Positions 45,400 to 56,113 of a stretch of DNA of 64,000 bases are shown here, one piece after another. Both the position numbers and the translations under genes were made by a program. The number at the start of each line of letters is the position of its first letter. Position 1 is the stretch's first letter. Source of the DNA: Isoetes taiwanensis (lineage: Eukaryota; Streptophyta; Lycopodiopsida; Isoetales; Isoetaceae); assembly GCA_021234155.1 (NCBI GenBank), contig JAJEKV010000004.1, forward strand, positions 24,593,662-24,657,661. The letters are read 5' to 3'. The notes under the pieces were generated by a model. The model worked only from the letters and a program-made list of their open reading frames with translations. It made no database searches and had not been told where the DNA came from.

Positions 45400-47820
45400 C
45401 ATATGGGGCACCTAAAGAGTTGTGTGATGCCCATTTGTTTTGCGGAGTTTATCCGCGATGAGATTGACCGCGCTACCTCCATCGATTTGAACATGGTTGA
45501 CTTGCTTGATTTCCCACCGTGGCATGGACCGTGGGTGTAGAGGTAGCCACGACCCCAACTAAAACAGCTTGGGAGTGGTAACCGGTCCTTGAGAGCGGAC
45601 ACGAGTTTTAAAATGGTTGCCAAGCTTAAAGGAATTTTGATTTTGGCGAGCTCCTCTTGGAGTTCGAGAGGTACATGAGAAAAAAAGGATCCGCTGGTTC
45701 CACTGGTGCGGAGTGCATGGCGAGGGAAGCAAAGAACTTTTTGAGTAAGTCAACCCTACCGCAATATTGGGATATGTCCGAGAGCCGTGGAGGTTGAGAT
45801 GTTGAAGGGGTATCTTGTCTTTGTTGAGCTCTAGTGGTGGCATGAACATTTGCCAATGTGCGCCTTCAAAGCCTTTGCATGAGGTTCAAAAATGCTTTGG
45901 CTTAACTTTGGGCATGACATGTGGCATGAGCTTTTCCAAGTCGTGCAAAGTGAACCTTTTTTTCGTCCTCATGAGGAATGGTGTCAACCGCAGCGCGCAA
46001 AGTTAAGTGCCATTCGAATAATAGTCAAGGGACGTGATGCCTTGGTCCGGCGTGAAACTAAACCAACCCAATTTGACGGCCGGATCGGAGGATTAAGTGC
46101 CCAAAAATTTCCTCTTGGGCTTGTTGATCCAAATTGAGGTTGATTTGGTTGGAGCTGGTTGATAGCGTGATTGCCGAGGCGCTCTTGGTGGCTTCTAAGA
46201 ACTGGTCTCTCGCCTTGTTTGCCATTAGCAAGCCGAGTTGGTAAGCCGTGAGGCGGACCGATGTGGTCTGATTTGTGCCGTGAAGCCGCACTGAACTTGT
46301 GGAAGTTGAGGACACGCCGTGGGTGGTATGACCCCATTCTTGACAAAGATAACACCGAGCTTTAGAAGGATCAAAAGGAGGACGCTGGTTGGATCCCCGT
46401 GGTTGGTCCCCGCTGTGATAGAGTTATGCGGGATGCACCAAGAGGTGGTCACGATAGTGCGATTGTTGCCGAGGTGTGGTTTGCACTTGATAAACCATTT
46501 TGTTGCGAATCGGTGTGGGATGAGTGCGAAAGTGCACTCTTCCGCGGCATGATTGCACATGTTGCATCGCTTGCAATGAGGCGGCCATTGGTGGAGTTGC
46601 ACTCATTGGCCAAATGGCCTTGGTATTTGCAAATATGGCACCAGATTTGACCGCTACGTGGATTAGCGTGTTGAGGCCGAATGTACCGCTTGTGGAACCA
46701 TGACAGTGGAATGAACGGAGCTCTTGAAGAGCCACCATGGGGAAAACATTGACGAAGTGATTGACAGAATGATAGCCCGCTCCAAAGTTTTTGGACGCAG
46801 TATTCATCATGAGTCGAATAGCGGAGGAAGTCCTTGGAGAAACCGCACCAAAATCCGGCTCGTGGTAGGGTACTCCTTGAGCTTACTTAGCGTAATGTGA
46901 AGTCGATCCGCGAAAATCCCGCGCACTCGGGCTCTTGTTGAAGTTCATTGAGTTGCTTGAGATGAAGTTGATCATCATCCGCGGGTCCCGTAAATGAGAC
47001 GTAAAAGCGCTCGCGCATTTCGGACCAAGTCTTGTTTCCAATGGCTTTTGTTGGACATGAGCCATTGATGAGGAGAGCCACGCAGTGGTGGTGGAAAAGA
47101 TGTGGAATTTCAGTTGAGGTTGCGGCGTGACCATTTAGGACAGCTAGAGCCTCAAATTCTTCCATGTGGGCCCGAGCACTTTGGTCTAACGGTTTTGCCT
47201 TTCGTGGTTGCCAAAGGTGGGATAAGTCGGCCGTAGTCCGAAAGGTAGATGTGAAAGTGCTTGGGCGGACAGAACAAAGATAGTGAGGATATTGAGGTTG
47301 AGGTGGATGTGGCATTGTGCCCGGCGGACCCCGATGAAGGGGTGATCAAGGTTGAAAACCGGGTAGCCGGAGCATTGGTTTTGAGATCCGTAAGGTTGTA
47401 AACAGGAAGAGCAAGTGGGAAACGTGAGGGAAAGGATATTCCCCGGTAGGCGAAAGGAGACATGTGGATAGCCGTGCCCACCCCCGGGAGATGATGGTTC
47501 TGGAAGAAGAGGCGATGGCCCAAGAATGATGGATGTAGGCATGTTCGTGGGTGTGAAAGTACGGTTGAGAAGGTTGAGCCCGATAAGGCTCCCCGATAGT
47601 GATGAGGGGACCGAGGTTGTGAGCAATGTTTGCACGCTTTGGGGGGGAACCGGGACGACGACCGACACGAGGGGTGGGTGGCGCTCGACGAGCCCTAGAC
47701 CGAAGATGGCCTCCCTCTATGTCATAAGCAGATCCATACATGTCGCGAACAGTTTCCCGACGCTGATGGCGCTCCAAGCGAGAGGCCGTCTCGAGAAAGG
47801 AGTTCTTCTGGCGTGAAATT
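45400..47820 (-). pseudogene. Gag and protease of the nested Ty3 element
   Basis: It starts at about 47828 with MRRNFTPEELL, close after the LTR. Shared landmarks are RHQRRETVRDMYGSAYDIEGG (a near match of the outer gag N-terminus, about 47690-47765), SSPGGGHGYPHVSF (about 47450-47490), the knuckle CKRCNMCNHAAEEC (about 46540-46580) and the protease VQIDGGSAVNLI (about 45465-45500). It shows the uninterrupted gag sequence at the point where the outer copy is split. Confidence 0.78.
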
Positions 47821-47878
47821 ACGACGCATTATGGCGCATGTAAGAAAGTAGGATAAAATCGACCCAGCGGGCGGCATG

Positions 47879-48467
47879 TGTTTGGGGTCCGGGTTCGAAC
47901 TCCCGGAAGACAGCCCTCCGTGGAGGACCCGTGGATCTAACAGAGAGTCCGGGGGACTATGTCACGCGGGATTTGCAAGAAGAGAAGAAAAAGAAGAAAA
48001 CAGAACAAATGAGAGGAAGATGATAAGCTTCCTTGATATCAATGATGAGAATACATGAGCTCTCACAATAGAGAGAAAACTGAAAGGAGACAAGACTCAA
48101 AACTCATCTAAAAAACTTATGTGCTAACTCTACTCATATATATAGTACAATGGCCTTGGGCCCAATATAGACACTCTGACTGATCTCGGTGCCGATTCCT
48201 GGAAGGAGGCCTGATTTGCAGGAATGTTGGCGGTGCCTCTTGAAGTGCCTAGAATCACGCCGGCGCCGACGGCGGTGGCTGACGCCGCCACTTGTCCGAG
48301 CCGCCTCTTGTTGATGACCACCCAGGCTTTGATCAAGTGGTCTGGCCGCTTGGTCTTCTCATGAGCCTTGGATGTCCGACCCTCGCGGGTCGACCGAGGA
48401 TCCTTGAGCTTGACCTCAGTCTGTCAGATGCATGAATAGTCCTGTACCAGGAGGCACAGGACTAACA
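47879..48467 (-). repeat. 5' LTR of the nested Ty3 element
   Basis: It spans 589 bp and ends in CA next to GAGGT. The sequence just left of it (minus strand CATGCCGCCCGCTGGG) should be the PBS, but it is rearranged compared with the clean CTGGCGCC at 63953-63960 and 59879-59886. Confidence 0.92.
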
Positions 48468-48472
48468 GAGGT
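48468..48472. repeat. 5-bp target duplication of the nested Ty3 element, right
   Basis: GAGGT, matching 37381-37385. Confidence 0.9.
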
Positions 48473-49599
48473 TGTTACTTTCAAGATCAAAGCGCTGAAT
48501 TAGCTTGCAAGAATGATGACAAAAATTTTCCTAATGCTGCTACAGAAGTTCAGCAAGTACCTATTGAAGATTCTATGGCAGGTACGTGTTTCTTAGTACT
48601 CTCCAGCTTTGCAACAACTTATATTCAAGGTTGTAATTTGAATCAATAGCAGATGAAGATAAGAGTCTTGATGTAGAAGGGGCCTTGGAGATCAGAGCCA
48701 AGGCCACACAAAAAGTTTATGGAGACGGAGGATGCTACCCCAAAGACTAAAAAAAATCCTCGAGATAGAAAAAGGAGGCAACATCCGCTAAAAGGTGTGT
48801 TGCATAAACCGCTAGACATGCACTTATAGCATATTAATAAAGCATACATGCTAGTTGAATGGTTTCTAGCTATGTTAATTGGCAATATTAATAACTCATA
48901 CTTCTTTTATAGGCATAAATCGGTGAAACAAAGAATTGGTCCAAGGTATTAATATATTTATGCTATTGATCATGCATTATTTGACACTTACACTTTGATC
49001 CTTCATTGTAGAGATGTGACGAAGAAGTTGTCTTCCTACACTCCTTTTGTGCCATTGAAGAACAGTCCTCCTGATCCTCCAATGAAAGTGGTGGATATTG
49101 ACGTGCAAGATTTGTGTACAACCAAATCAAAAATGACTAGTCGCCTTGTGGAACTCTATGGCGGTGTAATATCTTTGTGCTTTTGCCTTGTAGGCTAGAA
49201 TAGGTTAGCTTGCCGAGAGGTTAGAGATAGAATAGGCTGCAGCTAACTGTCTTGCCTTAGGTGTTGCTAGCTGAGAGGGGTAGAGCAGGTTTTGATAGTG
49301 TTTAAATGTGCAGGGATAGGGGATAAAAGGGTAAGTAGGTTTTAGAAAATAAGGTTGGCCTTTTGCTTTAGAATAGAGTATGTAATTACAGAATTAAGTT
49401 ACAGATTCTTTATGTAACTTATTCTCTTGTTACTAGGTACACGTATGATACTTTGCCAATTTGGAATGGAAAAGTAAGATTTATTTTTACCCATCTTATA
49501 ACTATTTACGCTTCAAAGGAGGCTACGGAAATAAGAGAATAATTGACACGTCAAGATCTATTATAGACATAGTAAAAACAGGGGAACTAAAGGGCTAGT

Positions 49600-50033
49600 T
49601 ATGGCTAAAGTGCAAGATATTTCTTCTACCCTGTATTTGAGAATGAGCACTTTGTGTCGGGCCATATTTGCTTTTCGCATAAGGTAATGATAAAATTCTC
49701 CATGCACCATCAATTTACATCTTAAACAGCCTGAAAGGCTATCCGACAAACGAAAAAGGCAATTAAAGGGTATGTTTCAACCTTCTTTCTTTTTCAGAAT
49801 TATTCTTTTCCATTTTACATGAATGCTTTTACATGTGCAGATTGCATACACAAATATTGACTATATCAATGAGTCAAACCTCCAATGGCATGGATTTTGT
49901 GAGGAGAAACAATGTGAAGAGGATTGACCATCTCGGTAAACCTCAACAACCCGACTTGACGTCTTGGGGGTTGTATGTGATGGGCTTCATGCATAAATTT
50001 GTCAACCTGCCTTGTCTCCGAAGGGAATTGAAA
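49600..50033 (+). pseudogene. Ulp1/C48-like peptidase exons with altered active site
   Basis: FYPVFENEHFVSGHICF (about 49624-49675) resembles the Ulp1 strand and catalytic His segment; the His codon is at 49648-49650. It is followed, after a frame change, by YILNSLKGYPTN (about 49716-49750), where Ulp1 proteins usually have I-L-D-S-L; the Asp is Asn here. After an intron (donor GGTATG near 49770, acceptor GTGCAG near 49840), QQPDLTSWGLYVMGFM (about 49943-49990) has Trp at 49965-49967, where the nucleophile Cys of D-C-G is expected. The donor AAAGTAAGT follows. On these residues the copy is inactive. Confidence 0.5.
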
Positions 50034-50968
50034 GTAAGTTCTTTTCTCAACTTAAGTGCACGCTTCATGTAGGGAACTGATTCTAACATTGGTGTATTAT
50101 TTATTGCTTATTTCATAGGTTACATCTAGCTGGATTTCACATCGGTTATCGCTCTCACGCTAGAAGTTTTGGCGGATGCTCTACTTAAGCAATCGTGAAG
50201 ATGGAGATGCTATTCAAGGGACCAAATGGTAGTTGAATCTTACTTGGATGCTGCCATTGTATTTGATAGATTGTTATAGAGATAGATTTGTTGCCATGTT
50301 AAAGGCTATAACTTGCTACTTTGTTTGATAATCTGCTACCATGTAACGGGTTATAAATTTGGCTCGCCATACACTTATCTCAATACTCAGTTCAATTTGA
50401 ATGTAATTGCACCTGCAATGCTTAAACTATAAAAAAGAGAGATTCACAAAGGGATCAAAATGTTGTATGTATTTAGTTCTTAACATTTGACTTGCACCTA
50501 TCGAAATATATCCAAGTTGATGTTCTTGTCCCAAGCTTGCACTTTTTTTCTTCTTGTCAATGTGTTGTCATTGAAAGCCACAAAAATTGCATTTACACTT
50601 ATTCTCCATCATTTTATGCTATCAAACCAAGCCAACCTTTAGTCGAAATGGCTTCAATCAAGATAGATCATGAAGCACCCAATTGTGTTATTGATAGAAG
50701 TAGATGTTGGTTGCTCTAATTGACCATACTTCCATCTACAAGACTCTCTTGCTTGCTAAATCCCCAACATGTCTTCATGCTTGCTAAATCAACAAGCCTT
50801 CATGACATGGGTGCTTGCTAAATCCCCAACACTTGTATTACAGAGTGTGATGGTTCTGAGGAAACTTCGGAGGCAACCTCTCATCCTCGGACTCCGACAT
50901 TTCATGGATTGCATGATGAAGAGGTTGTTGTTGTAGATGCATTATTGGACACACTTTCATCGCCTTGA

Positions 50969-51468
50969 CATGTTTTCATAAAGCAAGGTATTTGAGTATT
51001 TTCATAAGTGCATATGCAATTTATATCTTCTATCCTTCATGTTGTATTCTTATGATGCAAGTCCACGGCTAAGGCTAGGTCCATGGGATGATATGTACAT
51101 GCATGCAAGAGTTGTGTAATATTCATAACAATCTACAATCAATGTGAACATCTTTTTTCTATTGAATATCAATATATAAATACACTATTGTCTTTTTGCA
51201 AAGATCTTCATATTTGCATATAAATATGTCCTCACTATGGGTTTGCCTTGTACAACAATCAAGCAACTCTTTTTAAATAATAACTCTTTCTTCTGCCCTA
51301 GAACCAATTCCAAAAATATTAAGGGTGTACAACAGTCAACATCTCTTAATTACAGAATTATAGAGTTGCATGCACTTAATTACATATCGATGAGACTACA
51401 ATCTGATGGCAGACTACAACAAAAATTCAGAAATATCTAACTATGTAAATCTGATGTAAAAACAGAGT
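50969..51468. other. Gap between the two convergent genes
   Basis: AT-rich, with no coding signal. The stop codons of the plus-strand gene (50966-50968) and the transposase (51469) face each other across about 500 bp, which would hold both 3' ends. Confidence 0.45.
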
Positions 51469-53225
51469 TTACATAACATCTACAATCTCTGGCAGACTTC
51501 CTAATAGCATCTCGTGCCAGTATTGAGACAGTTCATATGCATAAGCAATACCTTTTATCTTGTGTTTAACTGGCTGTAATGCAAATCTCACCCCTATTAC
51601 CGACTCGGGATGGACAAAAACCTGCTTGCCTTTTAGTAACTTGTACTTCTGATGGCAGCCAGGTATCAGCTCAAAGTAGTTACCCGTAATAACCTCATTA
51701 CCACTATAAAATAAGTTTCCATAGTCATCCATAGTATCTGCTTCAAGTGCATGTTTCACTTCTGTGCATTGGAGGATATAATAAGGGACCCCCTCATGAT
51801 TGTCTGGAGCTGTGAATGCTCCAAAATAATCACTAACCTGCAGTGTCTCATCGATATTGTCGATGTCATTTGCCCATAAATCCTCCACCTCATTCTCACC
51901 ATCTCCAAGATCGATCTTATTAGTAGGCTCTAGTTTTCTCAACTCCCACCTGCCACAATGGTCAGCTGACCTCACAAAGCGAGGCCAATCAAAATTTATG
52001 CATGCCTTGCAAAAACATGAAAGAGGCCTGCACAATAACTTTGTTGGGTCATTTGCGTCTATTGACGACACGCAATGAATTGATTGCACCCCTTTTACTG
52101 GAAGCACATCAAATCTTTGGGATCGATCAATGTCAGTCACCTCCCAAAATACCCTCTCCACATCTGATTTTTTCTCCCTCAAGACCTCACAAGCAGTTGC
52201 TGCATTTTTTACTACCTTTCCATCCTTTTTTCTTTGTTCCGCTTCAAGCCACGGTTTATCAATTGCCCCTTCTCCATCGTGTGTGCCTTTCCCATGTCCT
52301 GAACCAAAGAAATTCCACTGTCTTATTTTATGTTGATGATATCTTGTTACATGATAGAATGCTCGTCTTGACTTAAATTGGGCTGCACACCCATCAGACC
52401 AAACCAAATGATATTTCATATGGCCAGCACCATTCTCTTGCAACCATTTGAGGTGCATCTTGAATGCATCTTGTACGAAGTGTGTATCATGAATCTTGTC
52501 ATCTGAAATAAACGAATGCACACATTTCCTCAATTTTCTATTTACCTTGAACATGGTAATATGAACCAAAATACTAATTTGTTTCATTGTACCAATGTTG
52601 TGCTTGAATCTCATTAAATGGCTTCAAGGTATAATTCTCTGAGAAATCAACAACTGATAGCACTGAATCATCACGAAGTGTTCGTATGGATTCCTTAAAC
52701 TGCTTGCTTTGCCAATGTGCCACAAAGTTGTGATATATAAACTTGGACATATGATCAAACATGCTGTCCAACATATCCTTTGCACTGCCATTCTTGTCAA
52801 TTAACTTCAGCCTTCGGGAAGTTCCGCCTTCAGATCTTATGTGCTACTCGTGGTTAGGAGGAGGCCGCATCCCTGTTCAGAAGCAGCAGATAACGGAGGA
52901 GCAGCAGAGAACAGAAGAGAAAGAGGTTAGAGCTCTTTTTTGCCCTTCAAACTAGCTTTTTTGCCCTTCTAACGGCGGAGACGGCTATGGCGGAGACGGC
53001 TATGGCGCCAAACGGCTATGGTGGTCGGAACCACAGAACCATCTAGCCATCCAGAACTGGGTTTTCAGGCAGAGCGGAAGCCAGGTACTGCACTAAATAG
53101 TTTGCAATGGCTTTTTCTAGTTCGAGAGGGTTGGTTCTAGTTCGAATATAGGAGCCAGAGCACGCGTGCCAAAGATTTCCTGGTTACAAACTTTGGATAT
53201 CTAGGTCGTTGCAGTTACGCAGACA

Positions 53226-53485
53226 TGGGTTTCTTGCATAGCTTGATCCAGCTTATGGCATAAATAATACAGAGTTCGTTTTCACAGTTTATGCTGTGAG
53301 AATGATTGCAACCTATGCTACATGGTTCTTGCATATTTTGTTCCAGGTTATTGCAAAAATCTGTGAATTAGGCCTTGGCTTTTGTACTTTCTGTAAACAA
53401 CAATAGAAGGTTGTTCTGCCCTGTAAGGATGATTTCGACCTATGCTACAAGGTTTCTTGCCTGTTCTGCTCTAACTTACAGCAGT
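53226..53485 (+). repeat. Three diverged copies of a roughly 90-bp repeat
   Basis: Copies near 53212, 53301 and 53426 share G-C-A-A-C-C-T-A-T-G-C-T-A-C-A-like starts, then TTCTTGC, then T-G-T/A-T-C-C-A-G and a TTATGCA/TTACAGCA end. They are loose but in the same order. Confidence 0.45.
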
Positions 53486-53819
53486 AAAAATGCAGAGGTT
53501 TTTTTTACCTTAAGTGGTTGTTCCAAAACCATTGGGTCAATAGCTGATTTGGTCTTGAAAGCATGAGAATGGATGAATCCATTTCATCTGTCTATAGCAG
53601 AAATGACCAAAAGCTCTGAGAAAAAGGCACTCTGAGTAGATGCACAAGGTGCTGGTTCGGAGGCAGGATCAGAAGTTTTAGTATCAGAAGCACCACTTCA
53701 TTTGTTTAATCTAAAGAAGAGAGTTTTAGAAGCTAGCTTAAAAAGTTTTAGAAGCTAGCTTATGTACTGCTATTAAACTGGCCCATGCATATGATGATTT
53801 TTCTGCCTCAGAAATATGC

Positions 53820-54230
53820 ATGCATTATCTTGTATCAGTCAAACAAGATGAGGCAGTTTTGTCATCTGTAGTCCGTCAGCTAGAGACCATGCATCAACCG
53901 ACAAAGGTAGCAAGCATAGCGCCAGCATTTTCTTGTGTCATGGACGGGATGGCAGTTCCTTTGGAAGGACATTATACTACACTTGTTTTATGTCCAGAAG
54001 TTTGGCCAGAGCTCAAAAGAATAAAAGAATGTGTTCCATCATGCGCATTGGTTGCCTCATCAATGGGGGCTCTCACAGGTATTGTGGCACACATAAACAA
54101 TGGAGCATTGCTACGTCTTTGAAAAAGCGAGGATTTGTTGGTGCAGATCATATCATTGAATCCAAGTCCTTGCAGAAGAAGGCAGGTTTTGACTCTAATT
54201 CTAATAAAGTCCGGTGGAGCGTTTTCTAAG
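53820..54230 (+). other. Short open frame of unknown nature
   Basis: There are 100 codons starting MHYLVSVKQDEAVLSSVVRQ, followed by a frameshifted continuation to about 54229. It has no Cys/His cluster or family motif I recognise. It could be a worn fragment of a captured gene or chance coding. Confidence 0.2.
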
Positions 54231-54967
54231 TAATGCTTTCAGAAATATTTGCAGAACTTGTAAATGCAGAAGTATTTCCAGAAAGCGCAAATGGCATTCC
54301 CTTACTAAGCTGTTCAAAACAAAGACCCACATATGTACATGGTATAATGGATAAATTGGGAGCAGGTTTTGTTTCTTAAGCTATAAATTATAGATTGGCA
54401 TTAACTGGATGGAGAGCAGCATAGTGGTAACTGGCTGATAATTCCAGATATAATAGTCATGACTTTGTGGTCTATGAAGTGTCCTCTGAAAAATGTTTGC
54501 AAAAATGATATACTCCAATACAGCAGAGATAGATTTTCCGTGATTATTGGCGGATGAACAAATATGAGCGGGGGTACCTTTTAAAGACAAGGCAAACTTG
54601 ATAATGGCTGCAAGTAAATGCGGTGGTAACTTGATATCAGAGTATATAAATTGTGCAATATTGACAGCTATTTGGGGATCAGTATAATATCGGGAGCATT
54701 TCAAAAGCATTCAAAAGCATTCAATAGCAAACAGGGTGTTGCAGCCTAGTTTGGGAGAACCAGGGCAGTGTCTTCCACTCAAGGGAAGCAATGTTTTTTG
54801 CTGATATCGGTTCTTGGGGCGCCTATATATCTCAAGAATATCACACTTGAGCGTTGCCCGTGTATTTTGAACATTGAAACATTCATTGGATTTGATCTAT
54901 GCTTAGGGGTCCTTGTACAATTCCTCGATTGTAGATTGCACTCTTTTATTATGCACCACTATTGAGG

Positions 54968-55095
54968 CTTTTATGTCAAGCAAGGTCTTAGGAGCATTAG
55001 GCTAGAGACATATGTTTAGAAACAATATATGCTTGTCAGCGAGACTTTTATGTCAAGCACGGTCATAGGAGCATCGGGCTAGGAACATGATAGCT
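54968..55095 (+). repeat. Two copies of a 45-bp direct repeat
   Basis: TTTTATGTCAAGCAAGGTCT at about 54969 and TTTTATGTCAAGCACGGTCA at about 55045 continue in parallel (AGGAGCAT, GGCTAG, ACAT). Confidence 0.7.
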
Positions 55096-55828
55096 ATGGC
55101 GATTTTGGAAGAGCAACGAAATAGGAAATACAAAGAGGCTAGAACATGATAGGCAAGGCAAATTCATTTGAGTAAAAGGTGGATCGGAATAAGTTCACGG
55201 ACAGAGAGGCTCAGCCTCCGCCGACACCCGAGGATAGCGAGGGTTGGACCCACCAACCGGTAATCCGGACCACTATAAACTTCGAAACCACCATGAGAAC
55301 AACAAAAATTTGTCTACCACGTAATAACAAACAAGCATGAAAGGACACAATGTATATGTATATAAGTTGTTTGCTCTTCTTGTTGTTTGCTCTTCTTGTG
55401 TTTACGCTCATAGTTTTCTTTGGCTTATAGCATATGCATTTTCTAGTTTTGTAGTATTCTTAGTATAGGTTAGGAAGTGACATGCATGGATCGGGTCTTG
55501 TCTATTCTTTGCATACATGTACCTTCATTGCATAGATGCATATAGTCATTGTTTATCTGCCTTAGACATGTCAAGTCATATGGAAAGTGGGATCTGCTAT
55601 ATGAATTGCGACTGTTGTAGTTCGTTGCCTAGTGCATATTGTGATGGCTGGTCTAATCTGATGTATAAGCTTAAGTGCTAGGTCGAAAGTGTCCGCGAAA
55701 CTAGATTATAGAGTGTGGGTATGCTGCTAGTTTAAAGATGCTAGTACCATAATATGTATGTAGTAAAGGACAAAATGTTTCAGAAGTTGTAATGCTGATG
55801 GATACTTACATGCTGACAATACTTGACC

Positions 55829-56064
55829 CGCTAGGATGGTTAGAGTGGCTTTGCCCCGTCTATCCTAGTGTATGCTGTTAGAGTGGCACAACCCCAACAG
55901 CCTTGGGCACAATGGCGTGGTCCTATCCCCAGTGCCAAACGTAAGTTGTTAGAGCAGCTTGGCCCCATCAACTTACGTCAATATATAGGACTGCTAGAGC
56001 GGCTATGCCCCGTCAGTTCCTATCAAACCACAAGCTGTTAGAGTGGCTTAGCCCCATCAGCATT
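55829..56064. repeat. Array of six stem-loops with a constant core and unrelated arms
   Basis: The cores follow TTAGAGYGGCTWNGCCCCRT, 20 nt long in at least four of six. They lie at 55840-55859, 55878-55897, 55912-55931, 55949-55968, 55994-56013 and 56038-56057. The arms pair perfectly or nearly so but differ completely: CGCTAGGATGG with CTATCCTAGTG, GCTG with CAGC, TTGGGCAC with GTGCCAA, ACGTAAGTTG with CAACTTACGT, ATAGGACTG with CAGTTCCTAT, and GCTG with CAGC. The hairpins are nearly back to back. The array is about 50 nt upstream of the LINE coding region. Confidence 0.85.
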
Positions 56065-56113
56065 CAATGTGAACAAAAACGAATACCAATTATAGCAAAT
56101 ACTGGAGATCTAC

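Larger units (their letters stand above)
37386..48467 (-). mobile_element. Complete nested Ty3 retrotransposon, 11.1 kb
   Basis: The two LTRs (37386-37967 and 47879-48467) are bounded by TG...CA and a perfect GAGGT duplication. Between them, reading leftwards, are gag, protease, RT, RNase H, integrase, the antisense promoter region and the extra ORF, colinear with the outer element and clearly the same family. All ORFs are riddled with small indels. The element sits in an intron of the plus-strand gene of the DNA transposon, so it is younger than that transposon. Confidence 0.93.
35281..50968 (+). pseudogene. Transposon-borne plus-strand gene: coiled coil, RING-like, Ulp1/C48-like segments
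   Basis: This is a multi-exon gene relic. The first large exon (35281-35802) gives 173 codons, with a folded part (FGCVDFYTIYEHVFSRKDIA) and a Lys/Glu-rich coiled coil (IERRSMDAATLMSKMKD) that continues after a break at 35849-36000. A RING-like segment follows at 36113-36290. More acidic exons lie at 36965-37180 (donor CTAGGTAAGT) and 37258-37330; the nested Ty3 sits in the intron after them. Exons resume around 48490-48560, 48650-48790 and 49012-49190. Ulp1-like exons lie at 49600-50033, and the last exon ends DALLDTLSSP with a stop at 50966-50968. Ulp1-type peptidases occur in several plant DNA transposons. Frameshifts and active-site changes indicate a dead copy. Exon joins are inferred from AG/GT sites. 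Confidence 0.55.

Noticed and set aside
53820-54122. Real host gene on the plus strand
   Set aside because: It is short, frameshifted at its end, sits within an insertion in the transposase gene and matches no family I know.
55829-56064. CRISPR-like repeat/spacer array
   Set aside because: The genome is eukaryotic, spacing is irregular, and the between-core sequences are paired arms rather than independent spacers.
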